Below are positions 21,987 to 32,195 of a stretch of DNA of 64,000 nt, piece by piece. The notes beneath the pieces are model-generated. The model was not told where the DNA came from. It saw only the letters and a program-made list of their open reading frames with translations, and did no database searches. Position 1 is the stretch's first letter; every line of letters begins with the position of its first letter. Position numbers and translations under genes: made by a program. The stretch lies in the NCBI GenBank assembly GCA_036346275.1, contig CM070713.1, positions 54,059,567 through 54,123,566 on the forward strand. Reading direction: 5' to 3'. Origin of the DNA: Otatea glauca. Its lineage: Eukaryota; Streptophyta; Magnoliopsida; Poales; Poaceae.

Positions 21987-24900
21987 ATGTGGACAACAAA
22001 GCAACTCGGCATCACAGTGCTGATCACCCTGTTATCTCTGCTCTTCATGCGACATCTGATAGTGAACAGCCCAGCGTCAGAGGTATCTCGGTATCAAATT
22101 TTCCATGCCAATCCCTTTGCATGGCTGAGCAACCCAGTGTGCGCACCAGTAGCTCAAAACCCACAAAATACCAAGGTAGTAGCAGTACCAGCGGATGCTT
22201 CAACTTCAAAAAGCTTGGATTCCGGAAATTCCCCTCTTGAAGGATTTCAGTGGTTAGATACATGGAATCATATGAAACAGTTAGCCGACATCTCCAATGG
22301 CCTCCCTCATGCGAATGAGGCGATTGACGATGCAAGAGTAGCATGGGAAAACCTGACAATATCAGTTCAAAATACCAGTTCTCCACAGAGTAAAAAAGAG
22401 AAGCTCTGTCCATACTCAATTCGGAGAATGATCGCTTCCAAGTCGGAGAGTGGTGCTTTTACCATCGACATACCTTGTGGGCTGATTGCAGGTTCTTCAG
22501 TAACTATTATAGGCACTCCTGGTATCCTCTCTGGTAATTTCTGGATTGATCTTGTCGGGACGGCCCTCCCAGGGGAATCTGAAAAACCCATTGTACTGCA
22601 CTACAATGTCCGTCTAACTGGTGATAAACTTACTGAGGGTCCGGTCATAGTGCAGAATGCCTTCACTGCAAGTAATGGCTGGGGTTATGAGGATCGCTGT
22701 CCCTGCAGTAACTCTAACAATGCAACTGAAGGTATTTCAAACTTGCTTCTTTATTGCTTATTATTTATTATTGTGGTGCCTCTTCACACTACTTATCTGA
22801 TATCTCTCAGTGGATGATTTGGAGCAATGTAATTCCATGGTGGGTAGAGAAGAAAAGAGGATAATGAACTCAAAACGCCATCCGAGTACCAAGAAACGTG
22901 GCCAACCAAGCACATATTTTCCATTTAAGCAGGGATACCTTGCCATCGAAACTCTCCGGATAGGACTGGAGGGGATCCATATGACAGCTGATGGAAAACA
23001 TATTACTTCATTTGCATATAGAGCGGTAACCTTCTTCCATGTGGATTATGAAATAAATCTGATGTAACTCAAATGCTTACAGTTGGTTCTTCTGTTCTCA
23101 GGGCTTGGAACCTTGGTTTGTTACTGAAGTAAGAATTTCCGGTGATTTCAAGCTAGTAAGTGCAATTGCAAGTGGATTGCCCACATCAGAAGACTTAGAG
23201 AACAGCTTCGATCTTGAAATGTTGAAGTCATCACCTATTCCAGACGACAAAGATGTCGACCTTCTGATTGGTATCTTTTCAACAGCAAACAACTTCAAGC
23301 GTAGGATGGTGATTCGGAGGACATGGAAGCAATATGATGTTGTGCGTGAAGGTGCAGTAGCAGTTCGGTTTTTTGTTGGCCTGGTAAAAACTAAGAAAAT
23401 AACTAGTTAACAAACAAGTGTTTCAAAGTGCTTTTTACTGTTTTCGTTTTTTTCACATAATAGGACAGTTGCCTAACATACTTTTGACGATAAAATTGCT
23501 TTGTTTAAAAGCATACAAACCTCATGGTGAATAAGGAACTCTGGAATGAGGCACGCACCTATGGTGACATTCAGGTGCTGCCCTTTGTTGATTACTACAG
23601 CCTGATAACATGGAAGACGCTAGCAATATGCATCTATGGGGTAAACAATGATGTTCTACCACCACTAATTTATGCTTCCCAACTTCCCATTCTTGTGTTT
23701 CTCTTTGCTGACCTGTGATTTATTTGAACAGACTAGTGCTGTATCAGCGAAGTATCTGATGAAAACAGATGATGATGCTTTTGTCCGTGTAGATGAGATC
23801 CACTCCTCAGTAAAACAACTGAATGTCAGTCATGGGCTACTTTATGGTCGCATCAATTCTTACTCAGGTCCTCACAGAAATCCTGAAAGCAAGTGGTACA
23901 TAAGCACAGAGGTAATGTCTACACAAAAAACTGTTCACTACCATGAAAGTCCTAATCCCTTCCCTGAAAAGGTAAAACATCAACTATTGCAGAACTTTTC
24001 AATCTGAATTCCAAAGTCAGAAAAATAAGCTATAGCATGTCCAAGGACATTATGCAGGTTAATCTGCAACCTATCACCATGCCAAGAGAAACACAAGGGG
24101 GGAATATATGAGTTACACTTTAGATTGTTGAGAAACAGAAGTGCTAAGATTTCTGATGTGTTCTGCAGGAATGGCCTGAAGATAAATACCCACCATGGGC
24201 TCATGGACCAGGATATGTGGTCTCACAAGACATTGCAAAGGCAATCAACACTTGGTATAAAACAAGTCGTTTAAAGGTATTTCTATTTAGATACAAACAT
24301 AACCTATGGCACTGTGCAATACATGGTAAATGGAAACTAGCTTACAAAAGATCCCTCAAGCCCCTCTCTGAAATGAATGGGCAGAGCTCCTACGATTTGT
24401 CTCAAAAAAGAAAAAGAAAAGAAAAGAAAGAAACATCCTTCCTGGCATATTTGCTTTGGTAGCAAAAATAATTTGTGCTATGCCTACTAAACTAAAAGCT
24501 AGCTTATCCCACGCCCTTCGGGGGAGGGGGGTTTATAAATTTTCTGATAATTTCACCTCTGGGGTGGTAGTGCCTGTGAACAGTAAAATCAGGGTAGTAA
24601 ACAGTAAACCAGCACGATCTCAAAACCAAAATCGGTGTAACTTTTGATCGACTGATCCAAAACCCGTGAAACTTTGTGTGCACCTTCCTATGGATGTAGG
24701 AGCCTATTCCAACCTTCAATCGCAAGGATTGACGTCAAAGTTCCGACCTTTTTCAAATTTAGTGAAGGTTGCACCAAAACCGTGCCAAATGCACAAACTT
24801 CACCCTGAGCATGCTCGTGGAGATTTGATGGTTGAAATGATCTTAGATGATCTCCCACATGTCATAGTAAGCTAGAACACCAAAGAAATAGCTCTCAAAT

Positions 24901-26929
24901 GCTCAAGAACATGATCTACCATGAAATCATCCTTCTCATGCCAAAAACCAGTTTCTTGAGAAGAACTTGGGAGATCTTGTTAGAGTTTGCCTAGATGATT
25001 GGGATATGATCTACAGATGGTTCATCTATTAATCATTCATCCTTGGCAAACTAAGATCAAGAGAGATCGAAAAACTCAAGAAAGATGGAAGACCAACACT
25101 TGAGCAAGAACTTGATAAAGAATTTGATTTCTATTTCAGATCAAGATGAATTATTACAAAACCTCACTAAAGAGAGCAAAGCTCCCAAGGAGCACTAACA
25201 TACACACAATAACCAAAAATCTTGTGGAAACCCTAATCCTTCTCTTATAGTCTTGAGGCTTACCTCTCTCCATATCTCTCAAGCCCTTATATAGAGGAGG
25301 CAACCCTAACCCTAGACCTGGACGCACAAGTGGATACCATCCACATTTCACATGGGCTAACCCGCTAACCCAACACACAATAGGTTTTACACACTGACAC
25401 GCACGTTTTTCAAAGTAGCCTTCATATGATGCTCCAATTCGCTCTACGAGCCCGAATTCACGTCCATGCCCTCTTTGGCTTGATCTAAACCACTTAGACC
25501 ACCACCTCGGTTTTCCAAACCGTCTCGATCCCCGGTAATAGACAAATTACCAATTTGCCCTACGACTGGTCTTTTCCTTCAACCCGAAGAATCGCACGTG
25601 CTTTGTCACCTTCTATATGGCCCCAATGACTTTACACCAAACCTCTCACGCGTCCGAACACCCCCGAATCATCATTGCTTGCAAACGGGCCCAAATCACT
25701 TGGCATGCCACATGTCCTTTACCGCTTCATCATGACGGCTTCAGCTTCCTTGACCGTTCTGGACCTCGACTCCTCCCTGAGCCTAGTCCCGATCCATGCA
25801 GTTGCCTGTCATATCCATCACTTCAGTTCATTGTCTTCCTGGCTTGTACCAACTTCCTGGCCTCAGTCATCTTCAGCGTTACCCTGACCGTCTGGACCTC
25901 AGCTCTCCTAGCCTAGTCTCGATCTCCTCTGCCTCACCATGACCTAGCTCTGAAGTCCTGCAACCAATACAGACAAAAAAAGCATTACACAGCGCTGTTA
26001 ACAAAATATGTAATAACCATTACATAATTCAAACCATAATTCAAAATTCGCTGGAAATTGGCGCTACTGCCTCTCAGGGCCGGTAGTACCACCGCATACT
26101 GAGGCCGGTAGTGCCGCCCTGGCCGAACCCAAATAGCACTCTCTGAAAAATAACTATTGCATATTAGAGGCCGGTAGTACCGCACCCCTGGTACTACTGT
26201 CCCTAGGGGCCGATAGTGCTGCCTTTGACACACCCCAAAGAATCACCTCTCCGTAAAATAACTACCGCCACATATGAGCGGTAGAGATCGCACCCGATAC
26301 TACGCCGCCTAGGGACCGTAGAGTGCCAGATGGCATCGACAAGAAACCAAATTGCTTCAAGTTCAAAATAAATTCAAATCAAACTCAAACCTGAGCACCA
26401 TAGGCTCAAACACAGTCAATTACTCATCACAAATATGGGTAGACCACCACATGGTCTCTCACAAGCTACAAATAAGTGATTCAAAAGTATTCCAAGATAA
26501 ATGCAGTCAAGCTACCCACATTTCAGTTTCTGTTTACCTAAAGTTCTGCTAAAAAATCGCAGCAAGTACCAATGTAATCTAGTGTGCAGCCCTGCAAACT
26601 CATAGCAAATGATTTCTACTCTACCTAAACGTCTAGTTTCTTATTACCTGATCTTCTCTACTATCAGAGGCCAGATAAGGAGAACTAAACAAGATGTTAT
26701 CTAAACCCTTTCATTTTTGCAGATGTTCAAACTAGAAGATGTAGCGATGGGTATATGGGTTAATGAAATGAAGAAGGGTGGATTACCTGTCAAATATGAA
26801 ACAGATGAAAGAATTCACACTGATGGCTGCAAGGATGGGTACATTGTTGCTCACTACCAAGAACCAAGGCATATGCTATGCATGTGGGAGAAGCTCCTAA
26901 GGACAAGCCAAGCAACATGCTGCAACTAA
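21987..26929 (+). CDS. GALT1: Beta-1,3-galactosyltransferase, galectin-domain type (GALT1-like)
   Basis: A Golgi type II enzyme (GT31) expected to transfer galactose from UDP-galactose in beta-1,3 linkage. GALT1 makes the Lewis-a galactose on N-glycans; close relatives act on arabinogalactan-protein hydroxyproline, so the acceptor is not certain. Exons: 21987-22731, 22811-23025, 23102-23383, 23512-23640, 23732-23911, 24169-24276 and 26723-26929; all GT/AG, 621 residues. A short cytosolic tail and membrane anchor (about 7-24) lead to a galectin-like domain (about 160-330, LHYNVRLTGD). The GT31 domain starts near 373 (LLIGIFSTANNFKRRM) with the metal-binding DDD at 470-472, then EWPEDKYPPWAHGPGYVVS and MFKLEDVAMGIW. 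The Cys pair near the end (TCCN) fits GALT1 best. Intron 6 is swollen to 2.4 kb by repeats. An in-frame TTG further upstream is not a likely start. Confidence 0.9.
24500..26340 (-). mobile_element. LTR-like insertion in GALT1 intron 6, minus orientation
   Basis: Introns 1-5 are 76-257 bp but intron 6 is 2,446 bp. Its middle is repeat DNA: a purine tract (CGGGGGAGGGGGGTTT near 24520), a minus-strand TATA box (CTATATAAGGGC, near 25290) and a cluster of CCGGTAGTACC units at 26061-26310. Read on the minus strand, a motif array upstream of a TATA box mirrors the nested insertion at 15.2-18.6 kb. No coding frame is seen and I could not fix its ends or a target duplication. Confidence 0.5.
26061..26310. 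repeat. CCGGTAGTACC / GGTACTACTG unit cluster
   Basis: Copies near 26080, 26105, 26171, 26190 (opposite orientation), 26210 and 26278. Each is the T-for-C version of the CGGTAGCACCG unit at 17440-17722, so two otherwise different LTR-like insertions share the motif. Confidence 0.75.
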
Positions 26930-27803
26930 CTAATGCAGAGGGAAGTTTGATGCATTGAGCATTCTTTTTTTCTTACTAGGCCACTCATTGCTGTCGCAAT
27001 GAGCATGGGAAGAGTAGGAACATGTTGGCCAGAATTTTGAGGTGCTATCTGTTGCCATTATTGACAAAAGAATTCTTAACATATAGTAGTGTCCCATACC
27101 ATTGTAAATATGAATCAATTTACATGAATACAATTCATTCTCTTCATCTCGGCTCGTTCTAAATGCTTGAGAAACCTTTTTTGTGCTAACAAATTGGAAG
27201 AAAATCACTGCCAATTTTGTGACTTGTAACTTCGTGGGATCCACTCAAGGTGTATGAACTACTAGCATACTTAGGTGGTTTGGTATAGAAGAGAAGAGGT
27301 TGAATCCGATCATCACAGTCCAAGGGCACATGTTCCTGCAAAGTTACAATGATAATCTCCAGCATGGTAGTCCTCTGACATGTGACAAACAGATACAAGA
27401 ACATCAACTCTAAAATAAGAACCTGAGCCACAACTACGCATGGATTATCAATTCTGAGTTCTCACATTCAAATGTGGCTGGTTCACTGATTTACAGTCTG
27501 TGTTCTTGGATTGGTACGTAGACAATATTGCAGAAAAAGGAGGAAGATCAAGACCTAATGCGTGAAGGAAGCAATCAACTGAGGAGGGTGGTCAGGAGGT
27601 GTTCACAAGATCTCGAGGCTGGGCTCCGGTGACAAGACATATCATGTCCTGATGACAAAAACACATAATGCAGCAGATCGGCGGTTTTTTTTTTGGTCTT
27701 TAGCTAGATGTTTGCCAAAAACTGCCGTGGTACTGGCTAGTAATTTTAGCTTGGTATCAGTTGTTTAGTTTCTAATCTGTGGTGCTTGTGTTGGCTCACG
27801 TAG
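26930..27803 (+). other. GALT1-like 3' UTR and downstream sequence
   Basis: Sequence after the TAA is AT-rich and without coding signal. The 3' UTR probably ends within the first few hundred bases. AATACAATTC near 27127 may include a weak polyadenylation signal. The minus-strand short frames here have no recognisable domain. Confidence 0.4.
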
Positions 27804-28349
27804 CAGTGGCGGATCTAGAAATTTTCATATGAGTGTACGGAGTTAACAAAATATTGTTTAGTACAAAAGTTTAAGCTCTACAATAGCGAAAATTAAAGTG
27901 CAAATTGTTCAAATTAGAGCAAACATGTCACAATAAATTAGAACAGTACAAAATAATTAAGAAAAATTATGTGAATATCTCTAGGCTCAGGCGAGCATGA
28001 GATACAAAAAATAGGGAATTTTAGCTACGGTTCATTGTGTTGTACAATATGCTCTGCTTGGTTGAGAGTTGGCATGTGTGAGCTTCTCATTAATGGGCTG
28101 GACCGGCTGGCTGAGAGGGGAGGCGCGTGAGAATAGAAATGGACTAAAATTAGTTGATGATGAACATGTATGCTGATTTGGTTCTATATATATGTATATG
28201 CGTATGTATGTGTATATACATGTATGTATGTATGTGTATATATATATGTATATATATAGCTAATACACCTATTATATAATCAATACTTTGCAAAAAAAAA
28301 ATTTGGATGTACAGTTGTACCCCATGTCCATATAGTGGATACGCCAATG
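27804..28349. mobile_element. Non-autonomous hAT-type element with 8-bp target duplication
   Basis: 546 bp with imperfect terminal inverted repeats: CAGTGGCGGATCTA at the left and CATTGGCGTATCCA at the right (read on the minus strand), 11 of 14 matching. It is flanked by TCACGTAG (27796-27803) and CCACGTAG (28350-28357), an 8-bp duplication with one change, as expected for hAT. It is non-coding. The interior carries a GTAT/ATGT microsatellite (about 28185-28258). Confidence 0.75.
28185..28258. repeat. (GTAT)n / (TA)n microsatellite
   Basis: Interrupted TATG and TA repeats inside the hAT-type element. Confidence 0.8.
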
Positions 28350-28357
28350 CCACGTAG

Positions 28358-29139
28358 TAGTTCTCTATGATTTTTTTTCAGAACCTTGTAGTTTGTATTG
28401 GTTTCTTTAAATGAAAAAGAGATGTGGTTGGTTCAGAAAAGAGCAGGTTGTTTGACAAACAAAATCAAGCATTACACATTCAGATTTTCTAACTATATAA
28501 TGCCAAACGAAAATAAAAAACAATTCCATTCACATGATCCCATGAAACCCTCCATGGTCACAAAGAGCAGCAAAAGCAAGTTGTTGTATATTCATTGCTA
28601 AAATTCATGTCACTTCATAAAGCATTTGCACATTAAAAAGCAAAGCAAAATGCTATCACTAAACTCTTTTCATCTTTTCGTTGGTTATCACGCACCTAAT
28701 CTTACGGAGATCCCGTGGCTCCACCATCAATCAAAAACTTTCCTCTCCTCCAACAGCGCATGCCTCAGCTACGTCCTTCCTCCAAGACTAGGAGACGAAA
28801 TAAAGCCCATCACGAGCTTAGCAGAAGCATCCCTTTTTCATGTCGTTGTGAACTCTTTGAATCCCCATAATGGTGCTTATGCGATATGAAGTGATCATCC
28901 ATTAAGGGATCACACCAGGCTACATCTCCATGCCTCACTCCGTGTGGACTGATGCATATCTCAGCGTTGCCCTTAGGCCTTAATGCTGAACCTAAAATAA
29001 CATAAGAAACTCAATGCAAGCTTCAAATTGTTGCTGGCCAATTCATCGCATTGGAGGGTAATCTTCTTAATCAAAGCACTGCCATTTTCGTAACCAGGGC
29101 AGTGCTGCTACCATCCATACCCTGCTTCTGAGTGCAAGC
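28358..29139. other. Region downstream of the mTERF gene
   Basis: No gene established. The part near 28990-29139 probably carries the mTERF 3' UTR (minus strand). A plus-strand frame at 28626-28889 is readable but shows no domain or family that I recognise, so it is not called. Confidence 0.4.
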
Positions 29140-29979
29140 TCACATCCTCTCCTTAGTGGCCGAGAGCGCTGCATCAAGCAGCCGCTCCCTGAATTCGTCG
29201 TCGCTGCTCGTGAGCATGTCCTTGAGTGACATCTCAACGCCCCTCTCCCTCAACGCCCCGTGCCTCGGCCTGATCCTCCCCTCCAAGCTGAACGCGAAGT
29301 AATGCGGGAACTCAGCGAGCTCGGCGGCGGGGTCCCTCTCCATGCGGTCGGCGAGGAACTGGAGCTTGGGCGTGAGGTTGGTCTCGATCCCGTAGGAGAG
29401 GATGGCGGGGGCGCGGCGAAGTACAGCGCAGACGGCAGGGTCGGGGAGCCCAGTGGCTTCGCGGAGGAATTGGAGCTTGGGGAGAAGGGTGCGGTCGACT
29501 GAGAAGGCAAGAAGCAGGGCGGCGGCGAGCGGGAGGGGTCTCCGGCGGAGGGAGACGCGGAGGCGGAGGAATTGCAGAGCGGGGCAGAGGGTGTCCGGAA
29601 CGGAGGCCGCGAGGAGGCGCGGGGACCGGACGACGGCGGCGCGGAGAAGCGGGGGCGGGAGCGGCGCGGCGGCGGAGAGGAAGCGGAGGGGCTCGTCGGG
29701 AGGGGAGGTGAGGAGGGAGGGGAAAGCAGAGAAGACGCGGGAGGCGTCGCGGGAGGAGAGGCCGTGCGAGAGGAGGAGGCGGAGGGAGGCGTGGAGGAGC
29801 GGCAGCGGCGCGGAGCGGAGCGCGGGGTGAAGGGCGAGGAGCGGGAAGGGATCGAGGTGGAGCACGGCCGAGATGAAGTGGAGCTTGCGGCGGAACTCCA
29901 CACCGCCTCCGCCGGTGGCGCGGCGGGCAGGATGGGTTGGGGTGGGAGGCGGAGGCGGGAGGCGCGTGTGGGCTTGCAT
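29140..29979 (-). CDS. mTERF-family nucleic-acid-binding protein, probably organellar
   Basis: Single-exon gene of 279 residues. mTERF proteins bind organellar DNA or RNA through repeated two-to-three-helix MTERF motifs and affect transcription, splicing or translation in plastids or mitochondria. Repeats are visible as recurring Leu/Pro-spaced helices, for example FSAFPSLL (about 84-91), VRSPRLLAASV (about 117-127), LRRAPAILSYGIETNL (about 189-204) and the family's FPHYFAFSLEGRI (about 222-234, then RPRH). The Pro/Arg-rich, acid-poor N-terminus (QAHTRLPPPP) suits a transit peptide, but the destination cannot be told. Length is close to the shorter single-exon plant mTERFs. GC content is very high, so long antisense frames overlap it; those lack domain structure. 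The exact orthologue is not determined. Confidence 0.85.
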   Translation of the reverse strand: MQAHTRLPPPPPTPTHPARRATGGGGVEFRRKLHFISAVLHLDPFPLLALHPALRSAPLPLLHASLRLLLSHGLSSRDASRVFSAFPSLLTSPPDEPLRFLSAAAPLPPPLLRAAVVRSPRLLAASVPDTLCPALQFLRLRVSLRRRPLPLAAALLLAFSVDRTLLPKLQFLREATGLPDPAVCAVLRRAPAILSYGIETNLTPKLQFLADRMERDPAAELAEFPHYFAFSLEGRIRPRHGALRERGVEMSLKDMLTSSDDEFRERLLDAALSATKERM

Positions 29980-30309
29980 CGTGGTGGCGGAGTTCGGGCT
30001 TTGGGGTGAGGAGGGGACGGCCGCCGGGTGCGTTATCCACTGCAGTATTGTGCAGCTTGCTTGTCGTAGCAGGGATTGTATGAGCTGTTAGCCGTCCGTT
30101 CATGCAACGGACGGCCGTGATCGTCTGCTCTGAGAAATTAATGCAGCGGGCGAAACACGAGATAGAGCCATGGCCCTGGAAGATTTTGTTGTAAACCGAG
30201 TAGCCGTCATCGGTTCGAAGAAAAACAGAGGAATTTTGGAGCAATGCATTCGTATCTCAAAAATTCTAGGTGGGATGTTTGGTTCAGAGAAAACATCATG
30301 AGAATTCCT
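29980..30309 (-). promoter_or_regulatory. mTERF upstream region
   Basis: 330 bp between the mTERF ATG and the target duplication of the Mutator-like element. No clear TATA box was identified. The right half resembles AT-rich MITE flank (GGGATGTTTGGTTCAGAG). Confidence 0.3.
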
Positions 30310-30318
30310 TTGAAATTT

Positions 30319-31337
30319 TGGCAATGCTAGCCTATTGACGTCCGATACCATCGGACGCTCCGTCTTCAGTATTCCTAATCCTCATTTTTTTTTCTTCAAT
30401 TGCGTAACCGATTTCACCTCTCTTGTCACATCGAGAAGTATGCTGACGCTGGAGCTTGCCTTTGGAGCCATGCTCCTCCTCCCTCCATCTCTCCTTCCCC
30501 TTTCCCTCATCTCTATCTCTTACTCCCTACCTATATCTCAATCATGTCTGATGTAGGGATGGTGTTGCAGCAGCGTGGTGGTGCACACAGTCAAGCTACT
30601 ATTGTGCAATGAGTGAGGTGCCTTCAATCCATACTCAGGCAAGATCCAATCCATGTGCACACACCGTTGAGATGTGTGAAGGGTGCCGCGGCAACCTGTT
30701 CAAGTGACCTACAATTAAGGCGCGCAATAGACCTGTGCGACCACCATGTTTGACCTCTACTATTCTTGGCAAGATCGACGCCATGCTGCCATCATTGAAG
30801 GCCTTAGGTTCGCCGCCATCCACAAGCATCCTTCTCCGCTGGGTTGTTGCATGTATTTCGCAATTTTGTTGCAGCCCCCTTTCTTCATTGTTGTCATAGC
30901 TTCAATTTGTTATGTCTTCTTTCTTCGTTGTTTCTAAATCGACAGCTCAATTTGTTTTTTATTTATTATTTTATCATTGTTGTTGCATATTTGTTTGCAA
31001 AATGTTGTAACTAATATTTTTGAATGTTGCAAGGGTTTTTTAAGATCATTCCAATTTGTTGCATATATATTATTAAAATGTTGCAATGGTTTTAACATCA
31101 TAAATATGTTATGCTTTAAACTTCTATGCTAGCTTTTCAAGCATATATTATAGGAAAAAGGTTTGTAATTTGAAGTGAATTTTGTCGATGGAATTGGGGT
31201 TTCTAAAATTTCTCTGGAGATCAAATCTAGTTTGTTATCGCAGAGGAGTTATTTTGTTGCACACATTTTGACAAAATATTGTGTTAGACCATATGATGTA
31301 AATGTTCCCATCGGATGTCCGAACACTAGCATCACCC
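30319..31337. mobile_element. Mutator-like element with 9-bp target duplication
   Basis: 1,019 bp flanked by a perfect 9-bp duplication, TTGAAATTT (30310-30318 and 31338-31346), the hallmark of Mutator-like elements. Inverted termini: TGGCAATGCTAGCCTATTG at the left, and GGGTGATGCTAGTGTTCGG at the right read on the minus strand, both followed by GGAC/CCGAT blocks. The interior has several TTGCA(A/T) runs and no transposase, so it is non-autonomous. Confidence 0.85.
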
Positions 31338-31471
31338 TTGAAATTTCCATGGAATGAGTACTTTTCAGTTGGGCCATACTCACAAGTGCAGGGCCATACT
31401 CTATTTTGGGCAAGCCATCCGAACAAGATGTCGATGTTCAAGATACGGGGTCTCTAGGTCAAGCTTATAAA

Positions 31472-32066
31472 TGAAAAATGGTTGCAAATTTCTATGATCG
31501 GAAAGTGCGAAATGTAGGATAAAGGATTGCTTGTATTAGCCAAGTGGCTTGACAGAGTACAAGTATTACAGAGTTTGATTCGTTCTAGATGTGATTCAAG
31601 AGATGATCGTGTAAAAACATGTCCTGGATGGTACAAAGGACCTCCCTATTTATACAAAATGAAGAGGTGGTAGTTATTCTTCAAAAGGTGTCTTCTAACC
31701 AAAAGGTGTCTACTCGCCAAAAGGTGTCTCTTCACGAGAGGCGCCTTCTCAGGGTAACTTTTGATTAGTTATTTGTACTTGTCAAGGAAACTGTTCGCAT
31801 GTTATTCTTGTGCGGAGGTAATTGCTTGTCTCGACTAGTTTAATCTGATCGGGGCAATCGAATCACTGGTCGGGGTGGACCAGTGTAAATTAATAGAGTA
31901 CACGCTAGTAAACTGGTCAGAACCGTAACCAGGTACCTAATCATGGGCCTAACTGGTTAGAGTCATAACCAGGTAATTGATCATGGGTCTTGTTCTTTTT
32001 ATGGGCTTTTTCTTATAGAGTTACAGGCCTAAAACAAAGTATGATTCTTAATCCTCGTCGGTTAGC
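31472..32066 (-). repeat. LTR of the left Tat-type copy
   Basis: On the minus strand it contains TTTGTATAAATAGGGAGG (TATA) and TACTCTGTCAAGCCACTTGG followed by CTAATACAAGCAATCC. The right copy has the same blocks at 39942-40107 on the plus strand. Similarity is clear but imperfect. Confidence 0.65.
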
Positions 32067-32195
32067 CCCTAAGGCTTAGGTGAATTTATTTTCCCTATGG
32101 GGTTTCGTGCTAATCATTTCGTTGTTTTAATGTGCATCAAAAGGATATCTTTGTGCTTTCTCGGTAACTGAATCGATATCGAAACCAACACGATA

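Noticed and set aside
28626..28889. 87-codon frame downstream of mTERF
   Set aside because: No recognisable motif; it lies in the probable mTERF 3' region on the opposite strand.
29312..30244. Long overlapping frames opposite or alongside the mTERF gene (for example 29312-30244 minus, 29572-30009 plus)
   Set aside because: They have extreme Arg/Pro/Gly composition and arise from GC-rich codons of the mTERF frame, which alone has family motifs.
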